Source: Burkholderiaceae bacterium (GTDB lineage: Bacteria > Pseudomonadota > Gammaproteobacteria > Burkholderiales > Burkholderiaceae_C). From it: a stretch of DNA of 64,000 bases. The position numbers were made by a program, and so were the translations under genes. Position 1 is the stretch's first letter. Every line of letters starts with the position of its first letter. Below the pieces are notes generated by a model. The model made no database searches. It was not told the DNA's origin and saw nothing but the letters and a program-made list of their open reading frames with translations. Location of the stretch: the NCBI GenBank assembly GCA_026125795.1, contig JAHCKM010000002.1, positions 310,001 through 374,000 of the forward strand, written 5' to 3'. Positions 8,398-16,868 of this stretch are shown here, piece after piece.

Positions 8398-9455
8398 GAC
8401 GGCGCGCCCTCGGTCGTTGCCGCGGCGCCGGCATCGGCCTCGATCGCATCGTCGCCGTACTCGGTGGCGAAGGCTTCGGCCTGCAGGCCTTGCTGCTGGA
8501 GCCAGCGCACCATCACCGCCTCGTAGCCGTGCGTGACGATCACGCGCTCGGCGCCGGTGGCGCGGATCGTGCGCTGCAGGCCGGGCCAGTCGGCGTGGTC
8601 GCTGAGCACAAAGCCGCGGTCGACGCCGCGGCGCCGGCGCGCGCCGCGCAGCCGCATCCAGCCGCTGGCAAAGGCATCGCTCGCGTCCGGTCCAAGGCGG
8701 CGCGCCCACGCGCTGTTCTGCACCGAAGGCGGCGCAAGCACGAGCGCGCGCTGGAGCTCGGCACGCGACAGTTGATCGACGCGTTGCGTCGGCGCCAGCG
8801 CGATGCCGGCGGCACGGTACGCGACATTGACGTTCTCCACCGCGCCGTGCGCCGCGATCGGTCCGATCGACGGATCGAGCCCGGCCAGCAGCCGCTGCGA
8901 CTTGCCGAAGGCGTAGCCCATCAGCAGGCTGGCGCGGCCGGCGTCGGCATTGGCCTGCCACCAGGCGTTGATCTCGCGCTGCACGCTCGCCTGCGCGCGC
9001 CAGCGGTAGATCGGCAGGCCGAAGGTCGATTCGGTGATGAAGCAGTGGCAGCGCAGCGGCTCGAACGGCGCGCAGGTGGGGTTGGCATCGCCTTCGACGC
9101 CGCTGGCAAAGTAGTCGCCCGAGACCACCCACACGCAGCCGCCGTGTTCCAGGCGCACCTGCGCCGAGCCGAGCACGTGGCCCGCGGGGTGCAGGCTGAC
9201 GCGCACGCCGTTGAGCGTCACCGCTTCGCCGTAATCCACACCTTGCAGCGTGATGTCGTCGCCCAGGCGCGCGCGCAGCACGCCTTGGCTGATCGCGGTG
9301 GCGAGGTACGCCGCATGGCCGAGGCGCGCATGGTCGGCGTGCGCATGCGTCAGCACGGCGCGCGCCACCGGTCGCCACGGGTCGATGTGAAAGTCGCCCG
9401 CCGGGCAGTACAGGCCCTCGGGACGCAGCACGATCAGGTCGCCGCGCTCGGTCAT
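8394..9455 (-). CDS. ligase-associated DNA exonuclease (metallo-beta-lactamase fold)
   Basis: 353 residues from the ATG at 9455 (MTERGDLIVLRPEGLYCPAGDFHIDPWRPV, the typical N-terminus of this family). The metal site is seen in VLTHAHADHARLG (HxHxDH) near residue 38, then LHPAGHVLGSAQV and VVSGDYF. The C-terminal SNM1/beta-CASP-like part includes FVLSDHADWPGL and VIVTHG. Predicted to trim DNA ends for the partner ligase. It is the first gene of the two-gene operon and is divergent from the FKBP gene over 54 bp. Confidence 0.88.
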   Translation of the reverse strand: MTERGDLIVLRPEGLYCPAGDFHIDPWRPVARAVLTHAHADHARLGHAAYLATAISQGVLRARLGDDITLQGVDYGEAVTLNGVRVSLHPAGHVLGSAQVRLEHGGCVWVVSGDYFASGVEGDANPTCAPFEPLRCHCFITESTFGLPIYRWRAQASVQREINAWWQANADAGRASLLMGYAFGKSQRLLAGLDPSIGPIAAHGAVENVNVAYRAAGIALAPTQRVDQLSRAELQRALVLAPPSVQNSAWARRLGPDASDAFASGWMRLRGARRRRGVDRGFVLSDHADWPGLQRTIRATGAERVIVTHGYEAVMVRWLQQQGLQAEAFATEYGDDAIEADAGAAATTEGAPS

Positions 9456-9509
9456 CCGGCCGAGTGTGTCGCATGATGGCGGCCTGGACGACGCACAAGG
9501 AGAACACCC

Positions 9510-9875
9510 ATGACCGGCATGATCCGCACCGACAGCGGCCTGCAGTACGAAGACACCGTGGTGGGCGGCGGCGACACCGCGCGCGCCGGCCGCGAGGTCA
9601 CGGTGCACTACACCGGCTGGCTGCACGACCCGGCGGCGCCGAACCAGCGCGGCGCCAAGTTCGATTCCAGCAAGGACCGCAACGAGCCGTTCCGCTTTGA
9701 TCTCGGCGGGCGCATGGTGATCGCGGGCTGGGACGAGGGCGTGTCGGGCATGCAGGTGGGCGGCACGCGCGTGCTGCTGATCCCGCCGCAGCTCGGCTAC
9801 GGCGCGCGCGGCGCCGGCGGCGTGATCCCGCCCAACGCGACACTGGTGTTCGAGGTGGAGCTGCTGGCGGCTTGA
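9510..9875 (+). CDS. FKBP-type peptidyl-prolyl cis-trans isomerase
   Basis: 121 residues with no signal peptide, so cytosolic. A single FKBP domain: [71 protein letters not shown]. The Tyr, Asp, Phe and Trp of the active pocket are in place. The ATG at 9510 follows AAGGAGA. Its stop overlaps a TTG of the next frame, so the downstream gene may be coupled. Confidence 0.93.
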   Translation: MTGMIRTDSGLQYEDTVVGGGDTARAGREVTVHYTGWLHDPAAPNQRGAKFDSSKDRNEPFRFDLGGRMVIAGWDEGVSGMQVGGTRVLLIPPQLGYGARGAGGVIPPNATLVFEVELLAA

Positions 9876-9880
9876 AGCGC

Positions 9881-10411
9881 ATGCGCCGCACGAGGCGCGC
9901 AGCGATCGTGTGTGCGCTGCTGTGCGCGGCCGCAGCCGTGCGCGCGGCCGAGCCGTTCACCAAGCACAACGTGGTGCTGCTGCAATCGAGCGCGGTGCTC
10001 GAGGCGCGCGTGGCCAGCATCGATGCGATGGCCGAATACATCCGCGCGGTGGAGGCGGCCGCAAGAGAGGCTGTCATCGCCGCGGGTTCGACGCGGCCGG
10101 CGGCCGGCTTCATCGTCGTGGCCGTGCAGCCCGGCGCGCGCTCCAGGGTGTGGCTTGACTTCGACGCCGCGCCGACCTTCGAGACCGGCCGGCAGCTGAT
10201 GACGCGGATCGGCGCGGTCAGGCCGTTCGAGGCGCGCAACGGCCCGGTGGTGTTTGCGCTCAAGGTCGGGCTGTGGGATGCCTTCGAGTCCAAGCGCGTC
10301 GCGCCTTCGCCCGCGGCGTGGAAGGCCGCGATGCACAAGGCCGGCAAGCCGCTCGAGATCGACGAGTTGATGGAGCTCCTGTGGCGTGAGCCCACCGCGG
10401 GTCAGCGCTGA
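9881..10411 (+). CDS. hypothetical secreted protein
   Basis: 176 residues from the ATG at 9881; a TTG at 9872, overlapping the FKBP stop, is an alternative. The N-terminus (MRRTRRAAIVCALLCAAAAVRAAEP) is a cleavable signal peptide ending ARA-AE, so the product is periplasmic or secreted. The mature part (about 150 residues) is mixed alpha/beta with no motif I recognise; WLDFDAAPTFETGRQLMTRI and VVFALKVGLWD are its most distinctive stretches. It follows the FKBP gene by 5 bases. Confidence 0.6.
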   Translation: MRRTRRAAIVCALLCAAAAVRAAEPFTKHNVVLLQSSAVLEARVASIDAMAEYIRAVEAAAREAVIAAGSTRPAAGFIVVAVQPGARSRVWLDFDAAPTFETGRQLMTRIGAVRPFEARNGPVVFALKVGLWDAFESKRVAPSPAAWKAAMHKAGKPLEIDELMELLWREPTAGQR

Positions 10412-10453
10412 GCGGCGCACGGCCGCGTAAGGCCGCGGCGCCTGCGCCGACCC

Positions 10454-10927
10454 ATGCGCATGAAGAAGCTCGTGCTGGTGCTGTCGCACCTGTTCGCTCT
10501 TGCGCTCGGGTTCGCGCTCGGCGTGTACCTGCTGCCCATCCTGATCGCGCCGGCGGCGCCGTCGGCCAGCGACGTCGCGGCGCAAGGCGCGGGCGCCACG
10601 TACAGCGCCACGTTCCGGCGCGACCTGAAGGACAGCGACGCCTTGCACTGGGGCGAGGGCACCGTCACGATCGGCGCGCGCAGCATCGCGTTCGCCGGCA
10701 AGCTCGCTCCCGGCCCCGACTACAAGCTCTATCTGTCGCCGCAGTTCGTGGAAACCGAGGCCGATTTCCAGCGGCTCAAGGCGTCGATGGTGCGCGTGGG
10801 CGACGTGAAGACGTTTGACAACTTCATCGTGCCGCTGCCGGGCGGCGTGGACCCGGCGCGCTTCGAGGCGGTGATCGTCTGGTGCGAGACCTTCGGCCAG
10901 TTCATCACGGCCGCGAAGTACCGTTGA
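10454..10927 (+). CDS. membrane-anchored DM13-domain protein
   Basis: 157 residues. An N-terminal hydrophobic segment (LVLVLSHLFALALGFALGVYLLPILIAPAAPS) anchors it to the inner membrane. The rest matches a DM13 domain: GEGTVTI..RSIAFAGKLAPGPDYKLYLSPQFV, VGDVKTFDNFIVPLPGGVDPARFEAVIVWCETFGQFITAAKYR, including the single conserved Cys in VIVWCETF. DM13 proteins are thought to act in electron transfer or binding at membranes; no specific role can be read here. The gene ends exactly one base before the end of the convergent zinc-ribbon gene. Confidence 0.75.
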   Translation: MRMKKLVLVLSHLFALALGFALGVYLLPILIAPAAPSASDVAAQGAGATYSATFRRDLKDSDALHWGEGTVTIGARSIAFAGKLAPGPDYKLYLSPQFVETEADFQRLKASMVRVGDVKTFDNFIVPLPGGVDPARFEAVIVWCETFGQFITAAKYR

Positions 10928-11200
10928 TCAATCAAAGATCTCGCTGAGCCACGACTTGCGGCGCCGATGGCCGTAGCCGTGCGAGCCGTAGTCGGAGTCG
11001 ACAAACGGGGGCGGCGCCCCGCGCGCCGGCGCGGCGGCCGGCGCCGCCTGGGCCGGCGCATGGCGCGATGACAACTCCACCAGCTTGTCGAGCTCGCCGC
11101 GGTCGAGCCAGACGCCGCGGCAGTTCGGGCAGTAGTCGATCTCCACGCCCTGGCGTTCCGACATGGCCAGTGTGGATTCAGGGCAAACGGGGCACTTCAA
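10928..11200 (-). CDS. small TFIIB-type zinc-ribbon protein
   Basis: About 90 residues. The start is taken as a TTG at 11200, because AGGAG lies 7 bases upstream and the protein then begins MKCPVCPESTLAMSERQGVEIDYCPNCRGVWLDRGELDKLVE, exactly the zf-TFIIB family start: CPxC and CPNC zinc ligands, then the GVWLDRGEL signature. The C-terminus is Ala/Pro-rich and ends in a charged YGSHGYGHRRRKSWLSEIFD tail. Function unknown. It is divergent from the pterin dehydratase gene. Confidence 0.75.
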   Translation of the reverse strand: MKCPVCPESTLAMSERQGVEIDYCPNCRGVWLDRGELDKLVELSSRHAPAQAAPAAAPARGAPPPFVDSDYGSHGYGHRRRKSWLSEIFD

Positions 11201-11275
11201 GCGCACACTCCTGTTGGGTTCCGGGGTGAGAGCGCCGCGTGCTCGCGGAGTTCCGACCCTGGGCAGGAGCACACG

Positions 11276-11665
11276 ATGACGCAATGGCGCAAGAAGACCG
11301 CTGACGAGGTCTACGGCGCGGCCGAGATCGAGGCCCGCTTGAAGGAAGAGCTGCCCGCCTGGTACCTGGAAGACGGCTGGATACGCCGCAAGTACAAGAC
11401 CAGCGGCTGGAAGTCGACGCTGATGGCGGTCAACACCATCGGACACCTCGCCGAGGCGGCCTGGCATCACCCCGACCTGACGGTTTCTTACGCGTTCGTC
11501 ACCGTCAAGCTGATGAACCATGCCGCCAAGGGCGTGACCGAAAAGGACTTTGCGCTGGCGCGCAAGATCGAAGACGTGCTGATGTGGCAGCCCGCGCGCG
11601 AGCCGGGCTCGGTGCTGGAAGGCACGCCCGACGACCCGCGCTTCAAGTACCTCAAGTACGACTGA
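11276..11665 (+). CDS. 4a-hydroxytetrahydrobiopterin dehydratase (PCD/DCoH family)
   Basis: 129 residues. The family signature is intact: EAAWHHPDLTVSYAFVTVKLMNHAAKGVTEKDFALA (around residues 62-97) supplies the three catalytic histidines and the downstream Asp. Known PCDs dehydrate 4a-hydroxy-pterins. Here the gene sits at the left edge of the H4MPT island, just before beta-RFAP synthase, so a role in methanopterin rather than biopterin metabolism is plausible but inferred. It extends about 25 residues beyond the usual core, ending DDPRFKYLKYD. Confidence 0.82.
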   Translation: MTQWRKKTADEVYGAAEIEARLKEELPAWYLEDGWIRRKYKTSGWKSTLMAVNTIGHLAEAAWHHPDLTVSYAFVTVKLMNHAAKGVTEKDFALARKIEDVLMWQPAREPGSVLEGTPDDPRFKYLKYD

Positions 11666-11690
11666 GGTCGTGATCGCGGCTCGGTTGCGC

Positions 11691-11702
11691 TGACACAGTG
11701 TC
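11691..11702 (+). promoter_or_regulatory. GACACAGTGT motif (copy 1 of 3), proposed activator site
   Basis: TGACACAGTGTC is an imperfect palindrome with one central base. Its core GACACAGTGT (11692-11701) is identical to copies at 27938 and 47709. All three lie 54-56 bases before a sigma-54-type promoter. Proposed as the upstream activating site of the sigma-54 activator at 19469-21469. Confidence 0.5.
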
Positions 11703-11747
11703 CTCAGGCCGGGACAGTCGCAGCGCGGTCAGCGCCGATGGGCGCAG

Positions 11748-11763
11748 GGGAACGGGCCTTGCT
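11748..11763 (+). promoter_or_regulatory. candidate sigma-54 promoter upstream of the beta-RFAP synthase/mtdB/mch genes
   Basis: GGGAAC-N5-TTGCT aligns with TGGCAC-N5-TTGCW, with the GG and GC doublets exactly 10 bases apart. The predicted start of transcription is near 11774, 31 bases before the ATG at 11805. The -24 half is weaker than at the fhc promoter. Confidence 0.5.
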
Positions 11764-11804
11764 TGCAGCGCCGGCATGCTGCCGAATGCCCGGCCCGTGC
11801 CGCC

Positions 11805-12827
11805 ATGTCTGCCGTAGTGCCGCCCGTTGCGCGCGCCGAGGCCAGGGCCGCCGTCGGCGTGTGCGCCGCGGGCCGGCTGCACCTGGGGTTTCTCGATCCA
11901 TCGGGCACCCTGGGGCGGCGCTTCGGCGGCGTCGGCCTGACGGTGGACGGCTTCCAGACCGAGGTCGTGATCGCCTCGTCGGCGCGCGACGAGTGGCACG
12001 CCGACTCGCCCGCCGCGCTGGCGCAGCTCGATCGCGCAGCGGCCCATGTGCAGTGCCTGCGCCAGCGCTGCGGTCGCAGCGCGCCGCTGGCGCTGCGGCT
12101 GCGCAGCGTGCTGCCGGCCCATGCCGGGCTGGGCTCCGGCACGCAGCTGGCGCTGGCGGTCGGCCGCGCGTTCGCGCGCTGGCAGGGCCTGGAGATCGGC
12201 ACGCCCACTTTGGCCGCGTGGCTCGGCCGCGGCCTGCGCTCGGGCATCGGCATCGCCGGCTTCGATCAAGGCGGCCTGCTGGTCGATGGCGGGCCCGGTC
12301 CCGACGGCGTGCCGGCCCCGCTGCTGGCGCGCATTCCGGTGCCGTCGGCGTGGCGCATCGTGGTCGTGCTCGACACGCGGCTGCAGGGCCTGTCGGGCGC
12401 GCGCGAGGTCAAGGCGATCGCCGCGCTGCCGGCGTTGCGGCTGGCGCAGGCGGCCGAGCTGTGCCACCAAGTGCTGATGCGCGTGTTGCCGGGCGTGGCC
12501 GGCGACGAGTTCGCGCCGTTTGCCGCCGGCATCAATCGCATGCAGGAACTGCTCGGTGCGCACTTCGCGCCGGCGCAGGGCGGCGGCGCGTGGACCAGCG
12601 CCGGCGTGGGACGCCTGCTGCAGTGGGTGCGCGACCACGCCGATGACTCCGCCGCGGTGGGCCAGAGCTCGTGGGGCCCCACCGGCTTTGCGATCGTGCC
12701 GTCGGCCGCGGCCGCGCACCGGCTGCTCGACGCCGCGCGTGCCGCCGGCGTGATCGATCCGGCGCTGCAGCTGCGCACCGTGGCACCGCGCAACCGCGGC
12801 GCCACGGTGAACACCGGCGCAGGCTGA
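11805..12827 (+). CDS. beta-ribofuranosylaminobenzene 5'-phosphate (beta-RFAP) synthase, GHMP-kinase fold
   Basis: 340 residues from the ATG at 11805 (MSAVVPPVARAEA). RLHLGFLDPSG and the GHMP-kinase phosphate loop LPAHAGLGSGTQLALAVGRAF (near residues 104-124) are typical of beta-RFAP synthase. This enzyme condenses 4-hydroxybenzoate or p-aminobenzoate with phosphoribosyl pyrophosphate in the first committed step of methanopterin synthesis; it corresponds to orf4 of methylotroph H4MPT clusters. It is the first gene of a tight operon with mtdB, ATP-grasp, mch and RimK-like genes, behind a probable sigma-54 promoter. Confidence 0.88.
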   Translation: MSAVVPPVARAEARAAVGVCAAGRLHLGFLDPSGTLGRRFGGVGLTVDGFQTEVVIASSARDEWHADSPAALAQLDRAAAHVQCLRQRCGRSAPLALRLRSVLPAHAGLGSGTQLALAVGRAFARWQGLEIGTPTLAAWLGRGLRSGIGIAGFDQGGLLVDGGPGPDGVPAPLLARIPVPSAWRIVVVLDTRLQGLSGAREVKAIAALPALRLAQAAELCHQVLMRVLPGVAGDEFAPFAAGINRMQELLGAHFAPAQGGGAWTSAGVGRLLQWVRDHADDSAAVGQSSWGPTGFAIVPSAAAAHRLLDAARAAGVIDPALQLRTVAPRNRGATVNTGAG

Positions 12828-12861
12828 GCCGCCGTCACCCACGCCTGACAACACACACGCG

Positions 12862-13779
12862 ATGGAACGCCCCTACATCCTGCACATGTTCACGCCGGGC
12901 AAGCAGATGAGCCCGTTCGACATCAACATGGCGGCCGATGCCGGCTACCAGATCATCGTGCCGTACGCCGACGCGGGTCTCGACGCGATCACCGGGCTGA
13001 CGCAGGACACCATCTTCTCGCGCGGCCCCAAGGGCGTGACACGCACCGGCATCTTCATCGGCGGGCGCGATGCGCTGCTGGCCGCCGACATGCTCGAGCG
13101 TGCCCGGTCGGCCATGGTCAAGCCGTTCGTCGTCTCGCTGCTGTGCGACCCGAGCGGTGCCTACACCACCGCGGCCGCCATGGTGGCCTGCGTCGAGGCG
13201 GCGCTGCAGCGCACGCACCCGGGCGGCCTGGCCGGCCGGCGCGTGGTGGTGTTCGGCGGCACCGGCCCGGTGGGCCGCATCGCCGCCGTGCTGGCCGCAT
13301 CGGCCGGTGCGCAGGTGCAGGTCTCGAGCCGCAGCGGCGTTGAGGCGGCACAGCGCGCCGCCGACGAAACCGGGCGACGCTTCGGCGTCACGCTGCAAGG
13401 CGCGTCGGGGCGCGACGGCGCGGCGCTGCGCGCATCGCTGGCCGCGGCCGACGTGGCGCTCGGCTGTGCGGCGGCCGGCGTGCAGGTGCTGTCGGCCGAT
13501 GATCTGGCCGCGGCGCCTCGGTTGCTGGTGGCGGCCGACGTCAACGCCGTGCCGCCCGCTGGTATCGCCGGTGTCGGCGTGATGGACGACGCCAAGCCGA
13601 TCGCCGGCTTGTCGGCGCTGGGCATCGGCGCGCTCGCAATCGGCAACGTCAAGTACCAGACGCAGCACCGTCTGCTGCAGCAGATGCGCGCGGCCGAGAA
13701 GGCCGTCGTGCTCGGCTTCGTCGAGGCGCTGGCCACCGCGCGCGCGGTGGTGGCCGAAGCCACGGCCAAGGGCAACTGA
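12862..13779 (+). CDS. mtdB: NAD(P)-dependent methylene-H4MPT dehydrogenase
   Basis: 305 residues. The N-terminus (MERPYILHMFTPGKQMSPFDINMAADAGYQIIVPYA) is characteristic of MtdB, and the Rossmann nucleotide loop is VVVFGGTGPVGRIAAVLAA (near residues 128-146). It oxidises methylene-H4MPT to methenyl-H4MPT in the cytosol, between Fae and Mch. The gene lies 34 bases after the beta-RFAP synthase gene and is followed by an ATP-grasp gene and mch, an order known from other methylotrophs. Confidence 0.95.
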   Translation: MERPYILHMFTPGKQMSPFDINMAADAGYQIIVPYADAGLDAITGLTQDTIFSRGPKGVTRTGIFIGGRDALLAADMLERARSAMVKPFVVSLLCDPSGAYTTAAAMVACVEAALQRTHPGGLAGRRVVVFGGTGPVGRIAAVLAASAGAQVQVSSRSGVEAAQRAADETGRRFGVTLQGASGRDGAALRASLAAADVALGCAAAGVQVLSADDLAAAPRLLVAADVNAVPPAGIAGVGVMDDAKPIAGLSALGIGALAIGNVKYQTQHRLLQQMRAAEKAVVLGFVEALATARAVVAEATAKGN

Positions 13780-13804
13780 CCTCGCGCAACCGATCTCACG
13801 CATC

Positions 13805-14923
13805 GTGCTCGCCGTTGCCGCGCTGTCCGCTCGGGCCCTCGTCGAGAGCGCGGCGCGTGACGGCCTGCGCTGCGTGGCGCTCGACGTGTTTGGCGATGCC
13901 GACACGCGCCGCGCCGCGGCCCATTGGCTGCCGATCGGCGAGCCCGCCGCGCTGCGCATCGACGGCGATCGCCTGCTGCGCGCGCTGCGCACGCTGGCGG
14001 CCGAGCACGACGTCACCGGCTGGATCGCCGGCAGCGGATTCGAGGCCGAGCCCGAGCTGCTGGAAGCCGGCGGCTCCTGCCTGCCGCTGCTGGGCACGGC
14101 GGGCAGCGACGTGCGCCGCGTGCGCGACCCGGTGGCCTTCTTCCACTTTCTGCGCAGCCACGGCATTGCGCACCCGCCGGTGGCTTTCGCGCCGCCGCGC
14201 ACGCCGGGCCCGTGGCTGCACAAGGACAGCGGTGGATGCGGCGGCTGGCACGTGCGGCGCAGCGCCGACGAGCCGCCGGGCCGCGGCGGCTACTGGCAGA
14301 TCGAGCGCGCCGGCGCGCCGATGTCGGCGACCTTCGTCGCCAACGGCCACGATGCGGTGGTGCTGGGCTTCAATCGGCAACTGGTGCGAGCCGTCGGCGC
14401 GCGGCCGTTCGTGTTTGCCGGCGTCATCGGACCGCTGGCGGTCGACGACGCGCTGCAACGCTCGATCGGCGAGGCGGTGCGCCGGCTGGCGCGCGAGTTC
14501 CGCGTGTTCGGCCTGGCCAGCCTCGACTTCGTGCTGCACGGCGACGCGGCCGAGGTGATCGAGCTCAATCCGCGTCCGCCGGCCAGTCTGGCCCTTTACC
14601 CCAGAGTCGGTGGACACGGTGCGCTGCACGCGCACCGGCATGCCTGCGCCCGGGGCGTGCTGCCGCCGCCACCGGCCGCGGCACGCGAGGTGCACGGCCT
14701 GCAGATCGTGTTTGCGCCGCGTGCGCTGCAACTCGATCCCGCGGGCTCGGCGGCGATCGCGCGCTGGCCGGGTGCGCACGACCTGCCGGCCGCCGGCACC
14801 ACGTTCATGCCGGGCGATCCGCTCTGCAGCGTGTCGGCCAGCGGCGCCGATGCGGCGCAGGTGCAGGCGGCATTGGCGCAGGCCCACGACGGATTGCTGC
14901 GATCGCTGGAGGCCTTGGCATGA
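13805..14923 (+). CDS. ATP-grasp protein of the H4MPT/methylofuran cluster
   Basis: 372 residues from a GTG at 13805; no strong ribosome-binding site, so the start is uncertain. ATP-grasp features: LLGTAGSDVRRVRDPVAFFHFLRSHGI, WLHKDSGGCGGWHV (nucleotide-binding Lys/Gly region), FGLASLDFVLHGDAAEVIELNPRPPASL (metal-binding Asp/Glu/Asn). Position between mtdB and mch matches the gene called orfY in methylotroph literature. A ligase step in methylofuran or H4MPT side-chain assembly (for example an MfnD-like tyramine-glutamate ligase) is likely but not proven. The stop overlaps the mch start (ATGA). Confidence 0.8.
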   Translation: MLAVAALSARALVESAARDGLRCVALDVFGDADTRRAAAHWLPIGEPAALRIDGDRLLRALRTLAAEHDVTGWIAGSGFEAEPELLEAGGSCLPLLGTAGSDVRRVRDPVAFFHFLRSHGIAHPPVAFAPPRTPGPWLHKDSGGCGGWHVRRSADEPPGRGGYWQIERAGAPMSATFVANGHDAVVLGFNRQLVRAVGARPFVFAGVIGPLAVDDALQRSIGEAVRRLAREFRVFGLASLDFVLHGDAAEVIELNPRPPASLALYPRVGGHGALHAHRHACARGVLPPPPAAAREVHGLQIVFAPRALQLDPAGSAAIARWPGAHDLPAAGTTFMPGDPLCSVSASGADAAQVQAALAQAHDGLLRSLEALA

Positions 14924-15924
14924 GGCCACACCGGGCGGCCCTCGACGGCTGCCGCCTCAGCGTGAACCAGCACGTGGCGCCGTGGGTCGAGCGGCTGTGC
15001 GCACACGCCGATGCGTTGCGCGTGCACGTGCAGCGCGACGACAGCGGCGTGCGCGTGGTCGATGCCGGCATCGCCGCGCCGGGTGGCGTGGCCGCGGGCC
15101 TGCTGATCGGCGAGATCTGCATGGGCGGCTTCGGCCGCGTGACCCTGCGCAGTGGTGCGAGCGACGGTTGGCCGAGCGGGCTCGGGGTGCACAGCTCGCT
15201 GCCGGTGCTGGCCTGCCTGGCCAGCCAGTACGCCGGCTGGAGCCTCGCGGCCAGCAAGGAAGAGACCGGTGGCAAGAAGTTCTTCGCGCTCGGCTCCGGC
15301 CCGGTGCGTGCGCTCGCCCTCAAGGAGCCGCTGTTCGCCGAGCTGGGCTATCGCGATCACGCCGCGCAAGGTGTGCTGGTGCTCGAGGTCGACCGCGTGC
15401 CGCCGCCGGTGGTGCTGCACAAGGTGCTGCGCGACACCGGCCTGCCGCCCGAGGCACTGACGGTGGTGCTGACGCCGACCACCAGCGCCGCCGGCACCAC
15501 GCAGGTGGTGGCGCGCGTGCTCGAGGTTGCGTTGCACAAGGCGCACGAGCTCGGCTTTGCCCTGGCCGACATCGTCGACGGTGCCGCCAGCGCGCCGCTG
15601 CCGGCGCCAAGCCCCGACGGCGTGCAGGCGATGGGACGCACCAACGACGCGATCCTGTACGGCGGCCGCGTGCACCTGAGCGTGCGCGGCAGCGACGACG
15701 CGGCGCAGCAGCTCGCGGCCAAGCTGCCCTCGATGAACTCGCGCGACTTCGGCCGCTCGTTTGCCTACGTCTTCAAGGACGTGGGATACGACTTCTACAA
15801 GATCGATCCCGCGCTGTTCGCGCCGGCCGAGGTGTGGGTCAGCAACCTCGACAGCGGCCGCACATGGCACGCCGGCATGGTCAACATGGATCTGCTGCGC
15901 GGCCTGTGGTTGGAAGAGGCCTGA
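14920..15924 (+). CDS. mch: methenyl-H4MPT cyclohydrolase
   Basis: 334 residues from the ATG at 14920, which overlaps the previous TGA (ATGA). Family hallmarks: SVNQHVAPWVERLCAHADAL at the N-terminus, GLLIGEICMGGFGRVTL, SSLPVLACLASQYAGWSLA, KKFFALGSGPVRALA, GRTNDAILYGGRVHL and SRDFGRSFAYVFKDVGYDFYKIDPALFAPAEVWVSN. Catalyses reversible hydrolysis of methenyl-H4MPT to formyl-H4MPT in the cytosol, the step between MtdB and the Fhc complex. Confidence 0.96.
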   Translation: MRPHRAALDGCRLSVNQHVAPWVERLCAHADALRVHVQRDDSGVRVVDAGIAAPGGVAAGLLIGEICMGGFGRVTLRSGASDGWPSGLGVHSSLPVLACLASQYAGWSLAASKEETGGKKFFALGSGPVRALALKEPLFAELGYRDHAAQGVLVLEVDRVPPPVVLHKVLRDTGLPPEALTVVLTPTTSAAGTTQVVARVLEVALHKAHELGFALADIVDGAASAPLPAPSPDGVQAMGRTNDAILYGGRVHLSVRGSDDAAQQLAAKLPSMNSRDFGRSFAYVFKDVGYDFYKIDPALFAPAEVWVSNLDSGRTWHAGMVNMDLLRGLWLEEA

Positions 15925-16859
15925 TGTTGCGCATCGCGATCATGGCCGACGAGACGGGCTGGCACACGCGCCAGCTGCAGGCCGCCCTGCGCGTGCGCGG
16001 CACCACGAGCCGTTGCATCGACCTGGCCGATTGCCGCATCGACACCACGGCCGCCAGACACGCGCTGGTGATGCCGGGCTTCGGCCGCGAGCTGCCCGAT
16101 GCGGTGCTGGTGCGCGGCATCGCCGGCGGCACGTTCGAGCAGGTGACGCGCCGGCTCGGCGTGCTGCATGCGCTGCGCGAGTTCGGCGTGCCGGTGTACA
16201 ACGATGCGCGCGCCATCGAGCGCAGCGTGGACAAGTCGATGACCAGCCTGCTGCTGCACGCGGCCGCCATCCCCACGCCGCCCACCTGGGCCATCGAGTC
16301 GGCGGTGGAGGCGCAACGCACGGTGATGCGCGAAAGCGCGGCCGGCCACGCGCTGGTGCTCAAGCCGTTGTTCGGCTCGCAGGGCAAGGGCTTGCAGCGC
16401 GTCGGCTTCGTCGACGGCACGCACCGCCCGTTGCCGCCGCTCGAGGCCGACTACGGCAAGGTGGCGTACCTGCAGCGCTTCGTGCCGCCGGTGACCACAC
16501 CGGGCTTCGATTGGCGCGTACTGGTGGTGGGCGGCCGCGCGCTCACCGCGATGCGCCGCATCAGCGAGCACTGGGTGCACAACGTGGCGCAAGGCGCGCG
16601 CTGCGTGGCGACGCCGCTCGATCCAGCGCTGGCGCGGCTGGCCGAAGACGCCGCGCGGGCGCTCGATCTCGACTACGCCGGCGTCGACATCCTGCCCACG
16701 GCCGACGCCGCGCAACCGATGCAGTTGATCGAGGTCAACGGCATCGCCGCCTGGGCCGGCCTGCAGCGCGTGACCGGCTTCAACATCGCGCGTGCGCTGG
16801 TGGACGATCTGCTCGACCGCAAGGTGGCCTATGCGCGGGATCGAGCACGTTACGCATAG
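15924..16859 (+). CDS. RimK-like ATP-grasp ligase of the H4MPT cluster
   Basis: 311 residues. The ATG (15924) overlaps the mch stop (TGATG). RimK-type ATP-grasp architecture: VLVRGIAGGTFEQVTRRLGVLHALREFGVPVYNDARAIERSVDK, then ALVLKPLFGSQGKGL (nucleotide-binding Lys and Gly-rich loop near residues 145-160), DWRVLVVGGRALTAMRRIS and LIEVNGIAAWAGLQRVTGFNIA. Comparable to the archaeal alpha-L-glutamate ligase MptN/CofF group; the probable role is adding an amino acid or other acid to the pterin cofactor side chain. It corresponds positionally to orf5 of other methylotrophs. Confidence 0.83.
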   Translation: MLRIAIMADETGWHTRQLQAALRVRGTTSRCIDLADCRIDTTAARHALVMPGFGRELPDAVLVRGIAGGTFEQVTRRLGVLHALREFGVPVYNDARAIERSVDKSMTSLLLHAAAIPTPPTWAIESAVEAQRTVMRESAAGHALVLKPLFGSQGKGLQRVGFVDGTHRPLPPLEADYGKVAYLQRFVPPVTTPGFDWRVLVVGGRALTAMRRISEHWVHNVAQGARCVATPLDPALARLAEDAARALDLDYAGVDILPTADAAQPMQLIEVNGIAAWAGLQRVTGFNIARALVDDLLDRKVAYARDRARYA

Positions 16860-16868
16860 AGCGGCGCG

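Noticed and set aside
6518-8449. Long open frames on both strands across the DNA ligase and exonuclease genes
   Set aside because: Out-of-frame shadows; the ligase and exonuclease frames carry all recognisable motifs.
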